The notes beneath the pieces are model-generated. The model was not told the DNA's origin and did no database searches. It was given only the letters and a program-made list of their open reading frames with translations. Shown piece by piece: positions 16,961-25,470 of a stretch of 52,410 nucleotides of DNA. The DNA is from Arthrobacter sp. APC 3897 (GTDB lineage Bacteria > Actinomycetota > Actinomycetes > Actinomycetales > Micrococcaceae): positions 1-52,410 of the forward strand of contig NZ_JASDDG010000034.1 in NCBI RefSeq assembly GCF_030407495.1, in the 5' to 3' direction. Each line of letters opens with the position of its first letter. Position 1 is the first letter of the stretch. The position numbers were made by a program, and so were the translations under genes.

Positions 16961-17704
16961 GTGTTTACCCGGAATGTCGCAGAGGGAATTCACCGCATCG
17001 AGCACGCCTACGTCAACACCTATCTGGTGGAGGATGGCGGCGGTCTGGCCATCATCGATGCCGGCCTGCCCGGCATATGGCCGGAGCTCTCCCGCGCTGT
17101 CCGAGACCTGGGGTACGGTCCGGGATCCGTGTCGGCGCTGGTGCTGACCCACGCGCATTTCGACCATGTAGGTTCTGCTGCCAAAATCCGGCGGGAGTTT
17201 CGGACGCCCATTTTGGTGCACGACGACGACCGGTACATAGCCGCCCATCCCTACCGGTACGAGCACGAGAACAACCGGTTCCTCTATCCGGTCCGCTACC
17301 CCGCATCAATCCCCTATCTGGGCGCCATGACCCTGGCGGGAGCACTGAATGTCCGCGGTGTTACCGATGTACACAGTCTCGGGGAAGACACCGGAGCCGC
17401 CCTTCCCGGCACGCCGCGCGTCATCCATACCCCCGGCCACACGGCAGGGCACGTGGCCCTGCACTATCCGGACCGGGGCGTGCTGATCTGCGGGGATTCC
17501 CTCGTGACACTCAACCCGTACACCGGTTCCAAGGGACCGCAGATCGTTTCCGGAGCGGCCACCGCCAGCAGCCCTGAGGCGCTGCGATCCCTGGAACTGC
17601 TGTCCGCAACAGGCGCCGCCACGCTGCTGACCGGCCACGGCGAGCCCTGGACGGGAGGCGCGGAGGCCGCCGTGGAACAGGCGCTGGCCCGCGGCGCGTC
17701 CTAG
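16961..17704 (+). CDS. Metallo-beta-lactamase-fold hydrolase
   Basis: 247 residues. The metal motif HAHFDH is at 64-69, a further ligand in HTPGHTAGH, and the bridging aspartate in CGDSLV, so both metal sites appear intact. The GTG start at 16961 has AGGAGG at 16951-16956. The long open frame upstream in the same register is only the opposite strand of the MFS gene. The family includes glyoxalase II-like and other hydrolases; the substrate is unknown. Its TAG stop shares the tetranucleotide CTAG with the stop of the convergent hydrolase gene. Confidence 0.85.
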   Translation: MFTRNVAEGIHRIEHAYVNTYLVEDGGGLAIIDAGLPGIWPELSRAVRDLGYGPGSVSALVLTHAHFDHVGSAAKIRREFRTPILVHDDDRYIAAHPYRYEHENNRFLYPVRYPASIPYLGAMTLAGALNVRGVTDVHSLGEDTGAALPGTPRVIHTPGHTAGHVALHYPDRGVLICGDSLVTLNPYTGSKGPQIVSGAATASSPEALRSLELLSATGAATLLTGHGEPWTGGAEAAVEQALARGAS

Positions 17705-18408
17705 GAACCGCGCCCCACTTCCTGCTTGAGCACATCCAGCAGCCGGGAATCGCCGATGGGGCGAAAGTGCCCCATCGTGTCCAGCCGAATATTCCGTGCT
17801 CCCTGCAGGAAGCTCCCGCCTGGAATATGGGGGTCGAACCGGCTGAAGACCGAGGTGATGCGCGCATTAACGTCGCTGCTGCCCTGGAGCCGGAGCAGCA
17901 GCTTGTCGCGCGGCGAAAAGGCCCGGATGGACGGAACCAGGAAAAAGCGGGCATAGACGGAACCGGAAAAGGGCGTATTGACGGCGACCATGTGATCCAC
18001 CCGCCGGGCGCCCTCCGGCAGCAGCATCAGCTGCTTGCCGATGAGCCCGCCCTTGCTGTGGGCAACCACAATGACCCTGCTGAGGTCCTGCTCCACGAGA
18101 TACTGCCGGACCAGTTCCGCCATCCGGTCAATCCGGCCCCGGTTGAAGCCCAGCGGCGCCACCGTGTGAACCGGGTGGCCCCAGGAAGACAGCGCCTGTG
18201 CCAGCGGGCGCAGGAATTGCCAGTTCTCGTAGACGCCCGGAATCAGGACCACCGGGCGGCCCTCCGCTTCGGCCTGCGGATCCGGCACCAGGTATTCGGA
18301 CGGATCCCGGCGGAACAGGAACCCGTTCACCTGCCAAAACCCCACGTAGGCATAATCCGCCGCCCAGGCCCGGCCCAGCCATACCCAGCCGCGCAGGCGT
18401 TGCCCCAT
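17701..18408 (-). CDS. Alpha/beta hydrolase, lipase-like
   Basis: 235 residues. The nucleophile elbow AHSKGG places Ser118 as catalytic, and PVVLIPGVYENW is the oxyanion-side strand. GHFRPIGD near the C terminus may carry the catalytic His. The frame continues upstream, but the ATG at 18408 overlaps the TGA of the upstream hydrolase (TGATG), so this start is strongly favoured and translation is coupled. It may be a lipase or esterase acting on membrane or storage lipid. There is no signal peptide. Confidence 0.8.
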   Translation of the reverse strand: MGQRLRGWVWLGRAWAADYAYVGFWQVNGFLFRRDPSEYLVPDPQAEAEGRPVVLIPGVYENWQFLRPLAQALSSWGHPVHTVAPLGFNRGRIDRMAELVRQYLVEQDLSRVIVVAHSKGGLIGKQLMLLPEGARRVDHMVAVNTPFSGSVYARFFLVPSIRAFSPRDKLLLRLQGSSDVNARITSVFSRFDPHIPGGSFLQGARNIRLDTMGHFRPIGDSRLLDVLKQEVGRGS

Positions 18409-19163
18409 CACTGCCGGTGTGCCGCTGCCCGCAGCAGTGCAGCAGTCCGTGCCGGTTCGGTATACATGCACACGTGCGGCTGCCCGGGCAGTTCCACGAT
18501 GCGGGTGCCGGGACGGGACGCAGCCAGTTCCCGCACCCAGCGCAGGGGCACAATGGGATCCCTCGCACCGCGGGCAATGGTCACGGGAGCCTCAACGTTG
18601 CCGATGCGTTCTTCCAGCCGGTGCCGCACCATCTTGGGCAGGGTCCGCAGGTACCAGAGGGGGCCGGCCCGCAGGTAGTCGGTGAAGACGATCCAGTTAA
18701 CGAGCGGCGGTTCCCGCAGGCAGTCCTGCGCCAGCCGCAGGCCCTGCAGCACGGCATGCCGTTCCCCGCGGTTGATCGTGGGCCCCATCAGCACCACGGA
18801 TGTGACGAGATCCGGTGCATACAGCGCCATTTCGGTCACCACCTGGCAGCCCATGGAATGGCCAACCCACTGGGCGGAATCGATCCCGGCAGCCCGCAGC
18901 GCATCGCAGTTTATGCGGGCAAAGTCTTCCATCTCCAGGCTGCGGTGCGGTTGGGGTGTCGAACCGAAGCCCGGCATTTCGAGCGTGTGCACCGTGGAAT
19001 CCTTCGCGAGCTCTGCCACCAGCCGGGAGTAGTAACGCCCGGAGGCTCCAATGCCGTGCAGCAGCACAGTGTGGTTGGTGCCGGAACCATAGGTGCGGAT
19101 ATCGACGTCGTACTCCCCCGCCCGGACGCGCTGAAGGCCCGGCTGTTCTTTGGTGCTTGTCAA
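18408..19163 (-). CDS. Alpha/beta hydrolase
   Basis: 251 residues. The oxyanion-hole HGIG is at 36-39 and the nucleophile motif GHSMGC gives Ser103. PGFGSTP and the C-terminal PGQPHVC with the catalytic histidine complete a typical hydrolase fold. It is cytosolic, with no leader. It forms a two-gene coupled unit with the lipase-like gene. Its promoter region is shared with the divergent furA and lies beside the palindrome at 19230-19254, so the same regulator might touch it. Confidence 0.8.
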   Translation of the reverse strand: MTSTKEQPGLQRVRAGEYDVDIRTYGSGTNHTVLLHGIGASGRYYSRLVAELAKDSTVHTLEMPGFGSTPQPHRSLEMEDFARINCDALRAAGIDSAQWVGHSMGCQVVTEMALYAPDLVTSVVLMGPTINRGERHAVLQGLRLAQDCLREPPLVNWIVFTDYLRAGPLWYLRTLPKMVRHRLEERIGNVEAPVTIARGARDPIVPLRWVRELAASRPGTRIVELPGQPHVCMYTEPARTAALLRAAAHRQ

Positions 19164-19229
19164 AAGATTCCCCTGCTGCTGAACGTCGTCCTAACTCCTG
19201 AGACCACCCTAGCGGGCACAGCGCCGGGT

Positions 19230-19254
19230 CTTATTATGAATTATTCATAATAAG
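19230..19254. promoter_or_regulatory. FurA-type operator palindrome
   Basis: A 25-bp perfect palindrome around TTA: the left arm CTTATTATGAA (19230-19240) is mirrored at 19244-19254. This AT-rich dyad stands out in GC-rich DNA. It ends ten bases before the earliest furA start codon, so it must overlap the promoter. Position and shape fit an autoregulatory Fur/PerR-family box controlling furA-katA. Confidence 0.85.
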
Positions 19255-19270
19255 TGGTTAGCTTGTGGGC

Positions 19271-19720
19271 ATGACATCGACAGCAGCTACCACTGAGGCC
19301 ACCGCACGGTGGTCAGAAGAGTTGCGCACCCACGGCCGTCGGGTCACCAAGCAGCGGCTGGCGGTCCTCACCGCCGTCGAGCACCACCCCCATGCTGTGG
19401 TTGACGACGTCGCCGCCGCAGTACGCGGGGATCTCCCGGACATCAGCCTGCAGTCGGTCTACGTGGTCCTCGCGGACCTGACGGAGACCGGGCTGCTGCG
19501 GAAGATCGAGCCGCCGCACTCCCCCGCCCGCTACGAGACCCGCGTGGATGACAACCATCACCACGCGATCTGCACCGGTTGCGGACGGATTGAGGACGTG
19601 GACTGCGCAGTGGGGCACGCGCCCTGCCTGACGCCGGAGAACACCCACGGAATGACCATCCAAATTGCGGATGTGCTCTACCGCGGGCTCTGCGCAGACT
19701 GCGCCGACCAGGCTTCCTGA
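19271..19720 (+). CDS. furA: Fur-family transcriptional regulator (FurA/CatR type)
   Basis: 149 residues. A winged-helix DNA-binding domain (RVTKQRLAVLTAV to SVYVVLADL, about 20-75) is followed by a metal-binding dimerisation domain with DDNHHHAICTGCG and a C-terminal CADC pair for structural zinc. The gene sits 32 bp upstream of katA, the classic peroxide-sensing arrangement in actinobacteria. A GTG two codons upstream (19265) is also usable. No ribosome binding site is visible, so a leaderless transcript is likely. Expected role: metal-dependent repressor of itself and katA, released by peroxide. Confidence 0.88.
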   Translation: MTSTAATTEATARWSEELRTHGRRVTKQRLAVLTAVEHHPHAVVDDVAAAVRGDLPDISLQSVYVVLADLTETGLLRKIEPPHSPARYETRVDDNHHHAICTGCGRIEDVDCAVGHAPCLTPENTHGMTIQIADVLYRGLCADCADQAS

Positions 19721-19752
19721 CGTCATCTCAACACCCTTAAGAAAGAGAGAGC

Positions 19753-21243
19753 ATGTCTAATTTCACCACCACCCAGACCGGCACCCCGGTTGGCAGCGAT
19801 GCCAACTCGCTGAGCGCCGGCCCCAACGGAGCCATTGCGCTGCACGACCGTTACCTGGTCGAGAAGCTGGCCCAGTTCAACCGCGAGCGCATCCCGGAGC
19901 GCATTGTGCATGCCAAGGGCGGCGGCGCATTTGGTGAGTTCGTTGTTACCGAGGATGTTTCCAAGTACACGCGTGCCGCTGTCTTCCAGCCGGGCACCGT
20001 GACGGAAACCGTCCAGCGCTTCTCTTCGGTGGCCGGTGAGCAGGGCTCCCCCGACACCTGGCGCGACGTGCGCGGTTTCGCACTGCGTTTCTACACGACC
20101 GAGGGCAACTACGACATCGTGGGCAACAACACCCCTGTGTTCTTCATCCGCGACGGCATCAAGTTCCCGGACTTCATCCACTCGCAGAAGCGCCTCCCGG
20201 GCTCCGGCCTGCGTGACGCTGACATGCAGTGGGATTTCTGGACCAACTCCCCCGAGTCCGCACACCAGGTCACGTACCTGATGGGTGACCGCGGCATCCC
20301 GACGTCGTGGCGTGAAATGCCCGGCTTCGGCTCGCACACCTACCAGTGGATCAACGCCGCCGGCGAGCGCTTCTGGGTGAAGTACCACTTCACGTCCAAC
20401 CAGGGCAACCACGAAATCACCGGTGCCGAGGCAGAGAAGATTGCCGGCGCAGACGCCGACTACTACCGCCGCGACCTGTACGAGGCCATCGCCGAAGGCA
20501 ACTTCCCGTCCTGGGACCTGCACGTTCAGGTCATGCCGTACGAAGATGCCAAGACGTACCGGTTCAACCCGTTCGACCTGACCAAGGTCTGGCCGCACGC
20601 GGACTACCCGCTGATCAAGGTGGGTACCCACACCCTGAACCGCAACCCGGAGAACTTCTTCGCGCAGATCGAGCAGGTTGCCCTGTCCCCCGCGAACCTG
20701 GTTCCCGGCATTGACGCCAGCCCGGACAAGATGCTGATGGCCCGCATCTTCTCCTACCCGGATGCACAGCGTTACCGCATCGGCGCCAACTACAACCAGA
20801 TCCCGGTGAACGCACCCAAGGCTCCGGTGAACAACTACTCGCAGGACGGCGCGCAGCGTCACTTCTTCAACTCCCCCGAGACCCCGGTCTACGCGCCCAA
20901 CACCCTGGGCGGCCCCGCAGCCGACGCTGCACTTGCCGGCGAGGGCTCCTGGGAGAGCGACGGCTCGCTGGTCCGCGCCGCCGCAACCCTGCACTCCGAG
21001 GACAGCGACTTCGGCCAGGCCGGCACGCTGTACCGCGAGGTGTTTGACGACGCCGCCAAGGAGCGTTTCCTGGAAACGATCACCGGTGCCGTCTCCGGCG
21101 TTCAGCGCCCGCACATCCGCGAAGCTGCGATCCAGTACTGGACCAACGTTGATGCGACCCTGGGCGAGAAGCTGCGCCTGAACCTGGCTGCAGGCGAGAC
21201 CACCGCAAACGAGAAGGCCGAGTTTGTGGGCGTTGCCGACTAA
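19753..21243 (+). CDS. katA: Monofunctional heme catalase
   Basis: 496 residues, a small-subunit (clade 3-like) catalase. The distal histidine is His53 in [16 protein letters not shown], with the expected asparagine in [11 protein letters not shown]. The proximal heme tyrosine is Tyr335 in [12 protein letters not shown]. It converts hydrogen peroxide to water and oxygen in the cytosol. A purine-rich AAGAAAGAGAG precedes the ATG. Codon use is strongly biased to C-ending codons, consistent with high expression. Co-transcribed with furA and followed by a strong stem. Confidence 0.95.
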   Translation: MSNFTTTQTGTPVGSDANSLSAGPNGAIALHDRYLVEKLAQFNRERIPERIVHAKGGGAFGEFVVTEDVSKYTRAAVFQPGTVTETVQRFSSVAGEQGSPDTWRDVRGFALRFYTTEGNYDIVGNNTPVFFIRDGIKFPDFIHSQKRLPGSGLRDADMQWDFWTNSPESAHQVTYLMGDRGIPTSWREMPGFGSHTYQWINAAGERFWVKYHFTSNQGNHEITGAEAEKIAGADADYYRRDLYEAIAEGNFPSWDLHVQVMPYEDAKTYRFNPFDLTKVWPHADYPLIKVGTHTLNRNPENFFAQIEQVALSPANLVPGIDASPDKMLMARIFSYPDAQRYRIGANYNQIPVNAPKAPVNNYSQDGAQRHFFNSPETPVYAPNTLGGPAADAALAGEGSWESDGSLVRAAATLHSEDSDFGQAGTLYREVFDDAAKERFLETITGAVSGVQRPHIREAAIQYWTNVDATLGEKLRLNLAAGETTANEKAEFVGVAD

Positions 21244-21282
21244 CTCCGGACTTCCGGCAGCCGCTTCCGCGGCTGGCGAATG

Positions 21283-21322
21283 ACAAGAGCGGCCGGTCCC
21301 TTCGGGGGCCGGCCGCTCTTGT
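21283..21322. terminator. Bidirectional terminator between katA and crtEb
   Basis: Perfect 14-bp stem (ACAAGAGCGGCCGG and its complement) with a 12-base loop, placed between the convergent ends of katA and crtEb. It can serve both strands, although the T-rich tail is weak. Confidence 0.7.
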
Positions 21323-21337
21323 GTGTGCGGGCTGCCG

Positions 21338-22225
21338 CTACCGGTTGGGCCAGTACCAGATGATGAGCATGGTTACGAGGAACCCGGTGAAGAAGTTCAG
21401 CTTCAAAAAGCGCTTCCAGCCGAGATTCGCCCGTTCCGAATCCGCATCCGAAATGCCCAGGAAGGGCAGCAGGTTGAGGATGTACGGCAGTGCCAGCAGG
21501 CCGCCGAGCGTGGCCGGCCACGGGGTCAGCAGCATCAGGAGTCCGCCGGCGAGGTAGGCTGCGGCGGCAATCCAGACCACGGCTTTGGCACCGAGGACGG
21601 TGGCGATGGAGCTGATCCCGCCTTCACGGTCCGGCACCACGTCCTGCACTGCACCGAATGCCTGGCTCGCCATTCCCCACAGGAAAAATGCGCCCAGCAC
21701 CGCCCAGAGCCCCGGCGTGAACACTGCTCCCGCCAGAACCAGCCCGTAGACCGCCGGCGAAACGAAGTGCGTGCTGGAGGTGATGGAGTCCAGGAACGGG
21801 CGTTCCTTGAACCGCAGGCCGGGGGCACTGTAGGCAATGACGGCAAAGACGCTCACGGCGAGCACCAGCCAGGACAGCGGATTGCCCAGCAGGATCAGGG
21901 CGGCCAGGAACGGAACATTGGTGACGACGGCGGCCCACAGCGTGATCCGGTGGAAACCGCGGTCCAGCACCGCACCCTCCACTCCGCCTTTGCGGGGATT
22001 GTGCAGGTCCGATTCATAGTCGAAAACGTCATTGATGCCGTACATCGCCAGGTTGTAGGGAATCAGGAAGTACAGCGTTCCCAGCACCCAGGTCAGGTCA
22101 ATGCCGCCGGTGGTGATGAGGTAGGCGGCGGCAAACGGAAATGCGGTGTTCACCCAGGACAGCGGCCTGGATGAAACGAGCAGCATCCGCAGCGTTGAGC
22201 CCGCCGTGCGGGTGGTTGTGGTCAC
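21338..22225 (-). CDS. crtEb: Lycopene elongase, UbiA-type prenyltransferase
   Basis: 295 residues, membrane-embedded prenyltransferase with about eight helices. The aspartate-rich motif NDVFDYESD (prenyl diphosphate/Mg binding) and the second acidic segment (DVVPDREGG) are present. CrtEb adds two C5 units from dimethylallyl diphosphate to lycopene, giving C50 flavuxanthin. The start is GTG 22225, overlapping the crtYf stop (GTGA) and preceded by GGGAGA. It is the last gene of the carotenoid operon. Confidence 0.9.
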   Translation of the reverse strand: MTTTTRTAGSTLRMLLVSSRPLSWVNTAFPFAAAYLITTGGIDLTWVLGTLYFLIPYNLAMYGINDVFDYESDLHNPRKGGVEGAVLDRGFHRITLWAAVVTNVPFLAALILLGNPLSWLVLAVSVFAVIAYSAPGLRFKERPFLDSITSSTHFVSPAVYGLVLAGAVFTPGLWAVLGAFFLWGMASQAFGAVQDVVPDREGGISSIATVLGAKAVVWIAAAAYLAGGLLMLLTPWPATLGGLLALPYILNLLPFLGISDADSERANLGWKRFLKLNFFTGFLVTMLIIWYWPNR

Positions 22226-22584
22226 TGCTTCTCCCGGGGATTGGTGGTGGCGGCGGGGGCCTTCATGGTGTTCTTCCGTTTTCCAAGGAGCATCCACAGC
22301 GCCGGCAGCAGCAGCACGGCGGCAACTGTGTAGGCGAAGTCTTCCAGCGGTGCCCTGCCGATAAAGGCACCGGAAATACGCTCCGGGTTGTACCAAAACA
22401 GTCCCGCTGCGATCATCACGTTGTCGAACACGGCGGTGAGGATCAGCAGCACGGCGGCGGTGATGCCCAGCGCGGCCAGCATGCCCCCGCGGCCGCCCGC
22501 CGTCGTCGTCCGCCGCATCAGTGCAAGGACCAGTACCGCGGCGGCCGGAACCAGGAACACTGCGTTCAGTGCCCAGTACGTCAC
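22222..22584 (-). CDS. crtYf: C50 carotenoid cyclase subunit CrtYf
   Basis: 120 residues with three or four membrane helices. The sequence resembles one half of the heterodimeric CrtYe/CrtYf (CarR-type) lycopene cyclases: VFDNVMIAAGLFWYNPERISG and PLEDFAY are typical. It cyclises C50 ends together with CrtYe. The GTG start at 22584 has a strong GGAGGAGGG upstream and overlaps the crtYe stop. Upstream in-frame codons would run into crtYe and are rejected. Confidence 0.88.
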   Translation of the reverse strand: MTYWALNAVFLVPAAAVLVLALMRRTTTAGGRGGMLAALGITAAVLLILTAVFDNVMIAAGLFWYNPERISGAFIGRAPLEDFAYTVAAVLLLPALWMLLGKRKNTMKAPAATTNPREKQ

Positions 22585-22931
22585 TGGCCCTCCTCCTGCC
22601 GGGAGCCGCTGAGTCTGTCGACGCGGTTCAGTACCAGTGACACCAGGCCGAAAAGTACCATGGTCAGGTAGCAGAGGAAGCCGAGGAAAAAGACTTCTTC
22701 CACCGGCAGGTGCGGTGCGAGGACAATCCCGAGCATGATCGGCGTCTCGCCCCGGTAGAAAATGTCCAGGCCAATGCCGCCCAGATCCCACAGCAGAAAA
22801 AATGCCAGGCCGATTCCCGTGACCAGCGAGGCACGCCGCGCGTCGGCGAAGAAGAAAAGCTTAAACCGGTGATCCAGCAGCGCCATGCAGCCTATCGACG
22901 CAAACAGCAGGAAAAGATAGAGAAATCCCAC
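22581..22931 (-). CDS. crtYe: C50 carotenoid cyclase subunit CrtYe
   Basis: 116 residues with three hydrophobic helices. Conserved features of this cyclase half are DLGGIGLDIFYRGETPIM and LPVEEVFFLGFLCY, with the acidic pair expected in catalysis. It acts with CrtYf. The GTG start at 22931 shares its first base with the last base of the crtI stop codon (TAGTG), so translation is coupled. Whether the ring type is epsilon, gamma or beta cannot be decided by eye. Confidence 0.88.
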   Translation of the reverse strand: MGFLYLFLLFASIGCMALLDHRFKLFFFADARRASLVTGIGLAFFLLWDLGGIGLDIFYRGETPIMLGIVLAPHLPVEEVFFLGFLCYLTMVLFGLVSLVLNRVDRLSGSRQEEGQ

Positions 22932-24559
22932 TAGGCACCCTTCGCCGGTACCGGGAGCTCTTCCGTGCTGACGTCTCCGCGCAGCCGCTTGAGCACCAGT
23001 TCCGCGCTGATGAGGCACATCGGCAGTCCGATGCCCGGCAAGGTGGAACCGCCGGCGTACAGCAGGCCGTCCACCTTGCGGCTGGCGTTGGAACCGCGGA
23101 AGAACGCGCTCTGTTTGAGCACGTGGGCCGGGCCCAGCAGTGTTCCGCGCCAGGAGTTCAGGTCCTGGACAAAGTCCTGCGGGCCCACCGTCCGCCGGAC
23201 CGTGATGCGTTCGGCGAGGTCCGGGATGTCCGCCCACTGCGAGATCTGTTCAATGACGGCGTCGGCCATTCGTTCGATCCGTTCGTCACCGCCGCCGTCA
23301 ATGCCGCCGGCGCCCAGGGAGGGATCAGAGGGCACCGGCACCAGGACGAAGATGTTTTCGCAGCCCTCGGGAGCGGCGTCGGGGTCGGTCGCGCTGGGGC
23401 GGCAGACATAGAGCGACGCCGGATCCGGCACAGAGGTTTCCCTGCCGAAAATCTTGCCGAAATTCTCTTTCCAGTCCTTGGTAAAGAGCAGTGTGTGGTG
23501 GGCCAGGGACGGCAGTGTCCCGCGGACACCCAGGTGCAGCAGCAGCCCGCCGGGGCCGGGGATGCGGTGCTTCCAGTAACTCTCAGGATAGGTCTGGAGG
23601 TTCCGGGGCAGCAGCGAGGTTTCAGTGTGGTGCAGGTCCGCCGCGGAGACCACCAGATCGGCGTCCAGCACCAGTGACTGTCCGGAAACGTTGGTGTATT
23701 CGACGCCGGTGGCCCGGACGCCGGGGCGGCGGCGGAAACGGTCCAGCCGCCCGGCGGGTTCAGGCTCCGTAGTGCGGATCCGGGTGACGGTGGCGTCCGT
23801 GCGGATCGTGACGCCCTCCGCGGCGGCCAGATCGGCGATGACGCTGATCAACCGGGTGAACCCGCCCATCGGGTAGAGCACTCCGTCCGCCAGGTCCAGG
23901 CGGCTCATCAGGTGGTACATGCTGGGCGTGGTGAACGGTGACGAGCCCAGGAATACCGCCGGGTAGCCCAGAATCTGCCGGATGCGGGGGTCGGTGAACT
24001 TCTGCGCCACGAAGGAGCTCAGCGGCTGCAGCAGCAGCTGAGCCAGCCGGGGCCCGCGCTTGAGCACGTCGGGGCGCAGCAGCGGGAGGAAGGACGCGAA
24101 GGTGGAGTACAGGAACCGCTTTTTGGCCATGTCATAGACGTCGGCGGCGGAGTCCAGGTACTTCTCCAGCTTGGCTCCGGCGCCGGGCTCGAGGGATTCG
24201 AACAGTTTTACGTTCTCTGCGCGTGTGGCGGCAATGTCCACCGGCTCGCTGGAATCCTCAAAGAGGACACGGTAGCCGGGATCCAGCTGGACCAGGTCCA
24301 GCTGCTCCTCGGCCGAGGTACCCATCAGGCGGAAGAAGTGGTCGAAAACCTCGGGCATGAGGTACCAGGAGGGGCCGGTGTCGAAGCTGAAACCGGCGCT
24401 TTGCCAGGTGCCGGTGCGGCCGCCGGCCACGGATTGCTTCTCCAGGACGGTGACCCGCAGACCCTCTCTGGCCAGCAGGGCAGCCGTGGCCAGGCCGGTG
24501 ATGCCTCCGCCGATCACCACGGCGGTGCGGGGAGGTGCGGATGCGGTCCTGCGGGTCAT
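22931..24559 (-). CDS. crtI: Phytoene desaturase
   Basis: 542 residues. The N-terminal FAD-binding dinucleotide fold is VIGGGITGLATAALLAREG (about 15-33), followed by EKQSVAGGRTGTW. The C-terminal carotenoid-oxidoreductase signature (YAGGSTLPGIGLPMCLISAE) is intact. CrtI introduces four double bonds into phytoene to give lycopene. The ATG overlaps the crtB stop by four bases. Length is normal and there is no frameshift. Confidence 0.95.
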   Translation of the reverse strand: MTRRTASAPPRTAVVIGGGITGLATAALLAREGLRVTVLEKQSVAGGRTGTWQSAGFSFDTGPSWYLMPEVFDHFFRLMGTSAEEQLDLVQLDPGYRVLFEDSSEPVDIAATRAENVKLFESLEPGAGAKLEKYLDSAADVYDMAKKRFLYSTFASFLPLLRPDVLKRGPRLAQLLLQPLSSFVAQKFTDPRIRQILGYPAVFLGSSPFTTPSMYHLMSRLDLADGVLYPMGGFTRLISVIADLAAAEGVTIRTDATVTRIRTTEPEPAGRLDRFRRRPGVRATGVEYTNVSGQSLVLDADLVVSAADLHHTETSLLPRNLQTYPESYWKHRIPGPGGLLLHLGVRGTLPSLAHHTLLFTKDWKENFGKIFGRETSVPDPASLYVCRPSATDPDAAPEGCENIFVLVPVPSDPSLGAGGIDGGGDERIERMADAVIEQISQWADIPDLAERITVRRTVGPQDFVQDLNSWRGTLLGPAHVLKQSAFFRGSNASRKVDGLLYAGGSTLPGIGLPMCLISAELVLKRLRGDVSTEELPVPAKGA

Positions 24560-25467
24560 GGCTGCCTTCCGGCCTTGGTGATGCCCGGCACCGGACGGCG
24601 CAGGCGGTGGGTGTAGAGGGTTGCCGCGGCGATGCGAAGCTTCACCGGGTTGGGTACCCTGACGCGTGTGCCCCGCAGTTCCACGGCCGGGGTGGCACGC
24701 AGCCGGCGGGCCAGTTCACTGAACAGTTCCTGGGCGAGCGCGACGGCGGGCCGGGCCGCCGGCGGGAGCTCGGCGATGGACGCCCCGGAGATCAACAGAT
24801 CAGCATCGATGTCATCCAGCAGGCGGTGCTTATCCGCCTCGGAGAAGGACCCCACGCTGACGCCCGGAAAATAGCTGCGGCCCAAGGTGTCAAAGTCATC
24901 GGCCAGATCCCGCAGGAAGTTGACCTTTTGGAAGGCGGCTCCCAGCCGCTGGGCACCTTCCTGCAGCCGTTTGGCACGGTCCCCGCTGACCTCGGTGCCG
25001 TGCAGGAAGCACTGGAGGCACATCAGGCCGATCACTTCGGCAGAGCCGTAAACGTAGTCATTGAAGGACTCGGCAGTGTGCTCGGTGCGGAGAAGATCAG
25101 CACGCATGGAACGGAAGAACGGGGTGGTCAGTTCCTCGGTAATACCGGTGGTCCGGGCGGTCAGGGCAAAGGCGTGCACCACCAGGTTCACGCTGTACCC
25201 GGTTTTCAGGGCCCGGTGCGTCTCCGCCTCCAGCTCATCCAGCATGCGGCCCACGGCGTCCGGAGGCAGGTCCGCTTCCGCAGCCACTCCGTCCACAATT
25301 TCATCCGCCAGGCGCACCAGCGCGTAGATGGCCTCGATCTGCAGCCGGGTCCGGGACTTCAGCAGCCGCGATGCCAGTCCGAAGGACGTGGAATAGGAGC
25401 GGATCACCATGGATGATGTCTCCACGGCGACCCTGTTGTAAAGCGACAGACCGCTTTCCCGCACCAC
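24556..25467 (-). CDS. crtB: Phytoene synthase
   Basis: 303 residues. Squalene/phytoene synthase motifs are present: YSTSFGLASRLL near the N terminus, the first aspartate-rich motif DEIVDG, and the second FLRDLADDFDTLGRSYFP. It condenses two geranylgeranyl diphosphates to phytoene. The GTG start at 25467 lies three bases after the crtE stop, and its 3' end overlaps crtI. An internal ATG (MVIRSYSTSF) is possible but would remove family-like residues. Confidence 0.94.
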   Translation of the reverse strand: MVRESGLSLYNRVAVETSSMVIRSYSTSFGLASRLLKSRTRLQIEAIYALVRLADEIVDGVAAEADLPPDAVGRMLDELEAETHRALKTGYSVNLVVHAFALTARTTGITEELTTPFFRSMRADLLRTEHTAESFNDYVYGSAEVIGLMCLQCFLHGTEVSGDRAKRLQEGAQRLGAAFQKVNFLRDLADDFDTLGRSYFPGVSVGSFSEADKHRLLDDIDADLLISGASIAELPPAARPAVALAQELFSELARRLRATPAVELRGTRVRVPNPVKLRIAAATLYTHRLRRPVPGITKAGRQP

Positions 25468-25470
25468 CGC

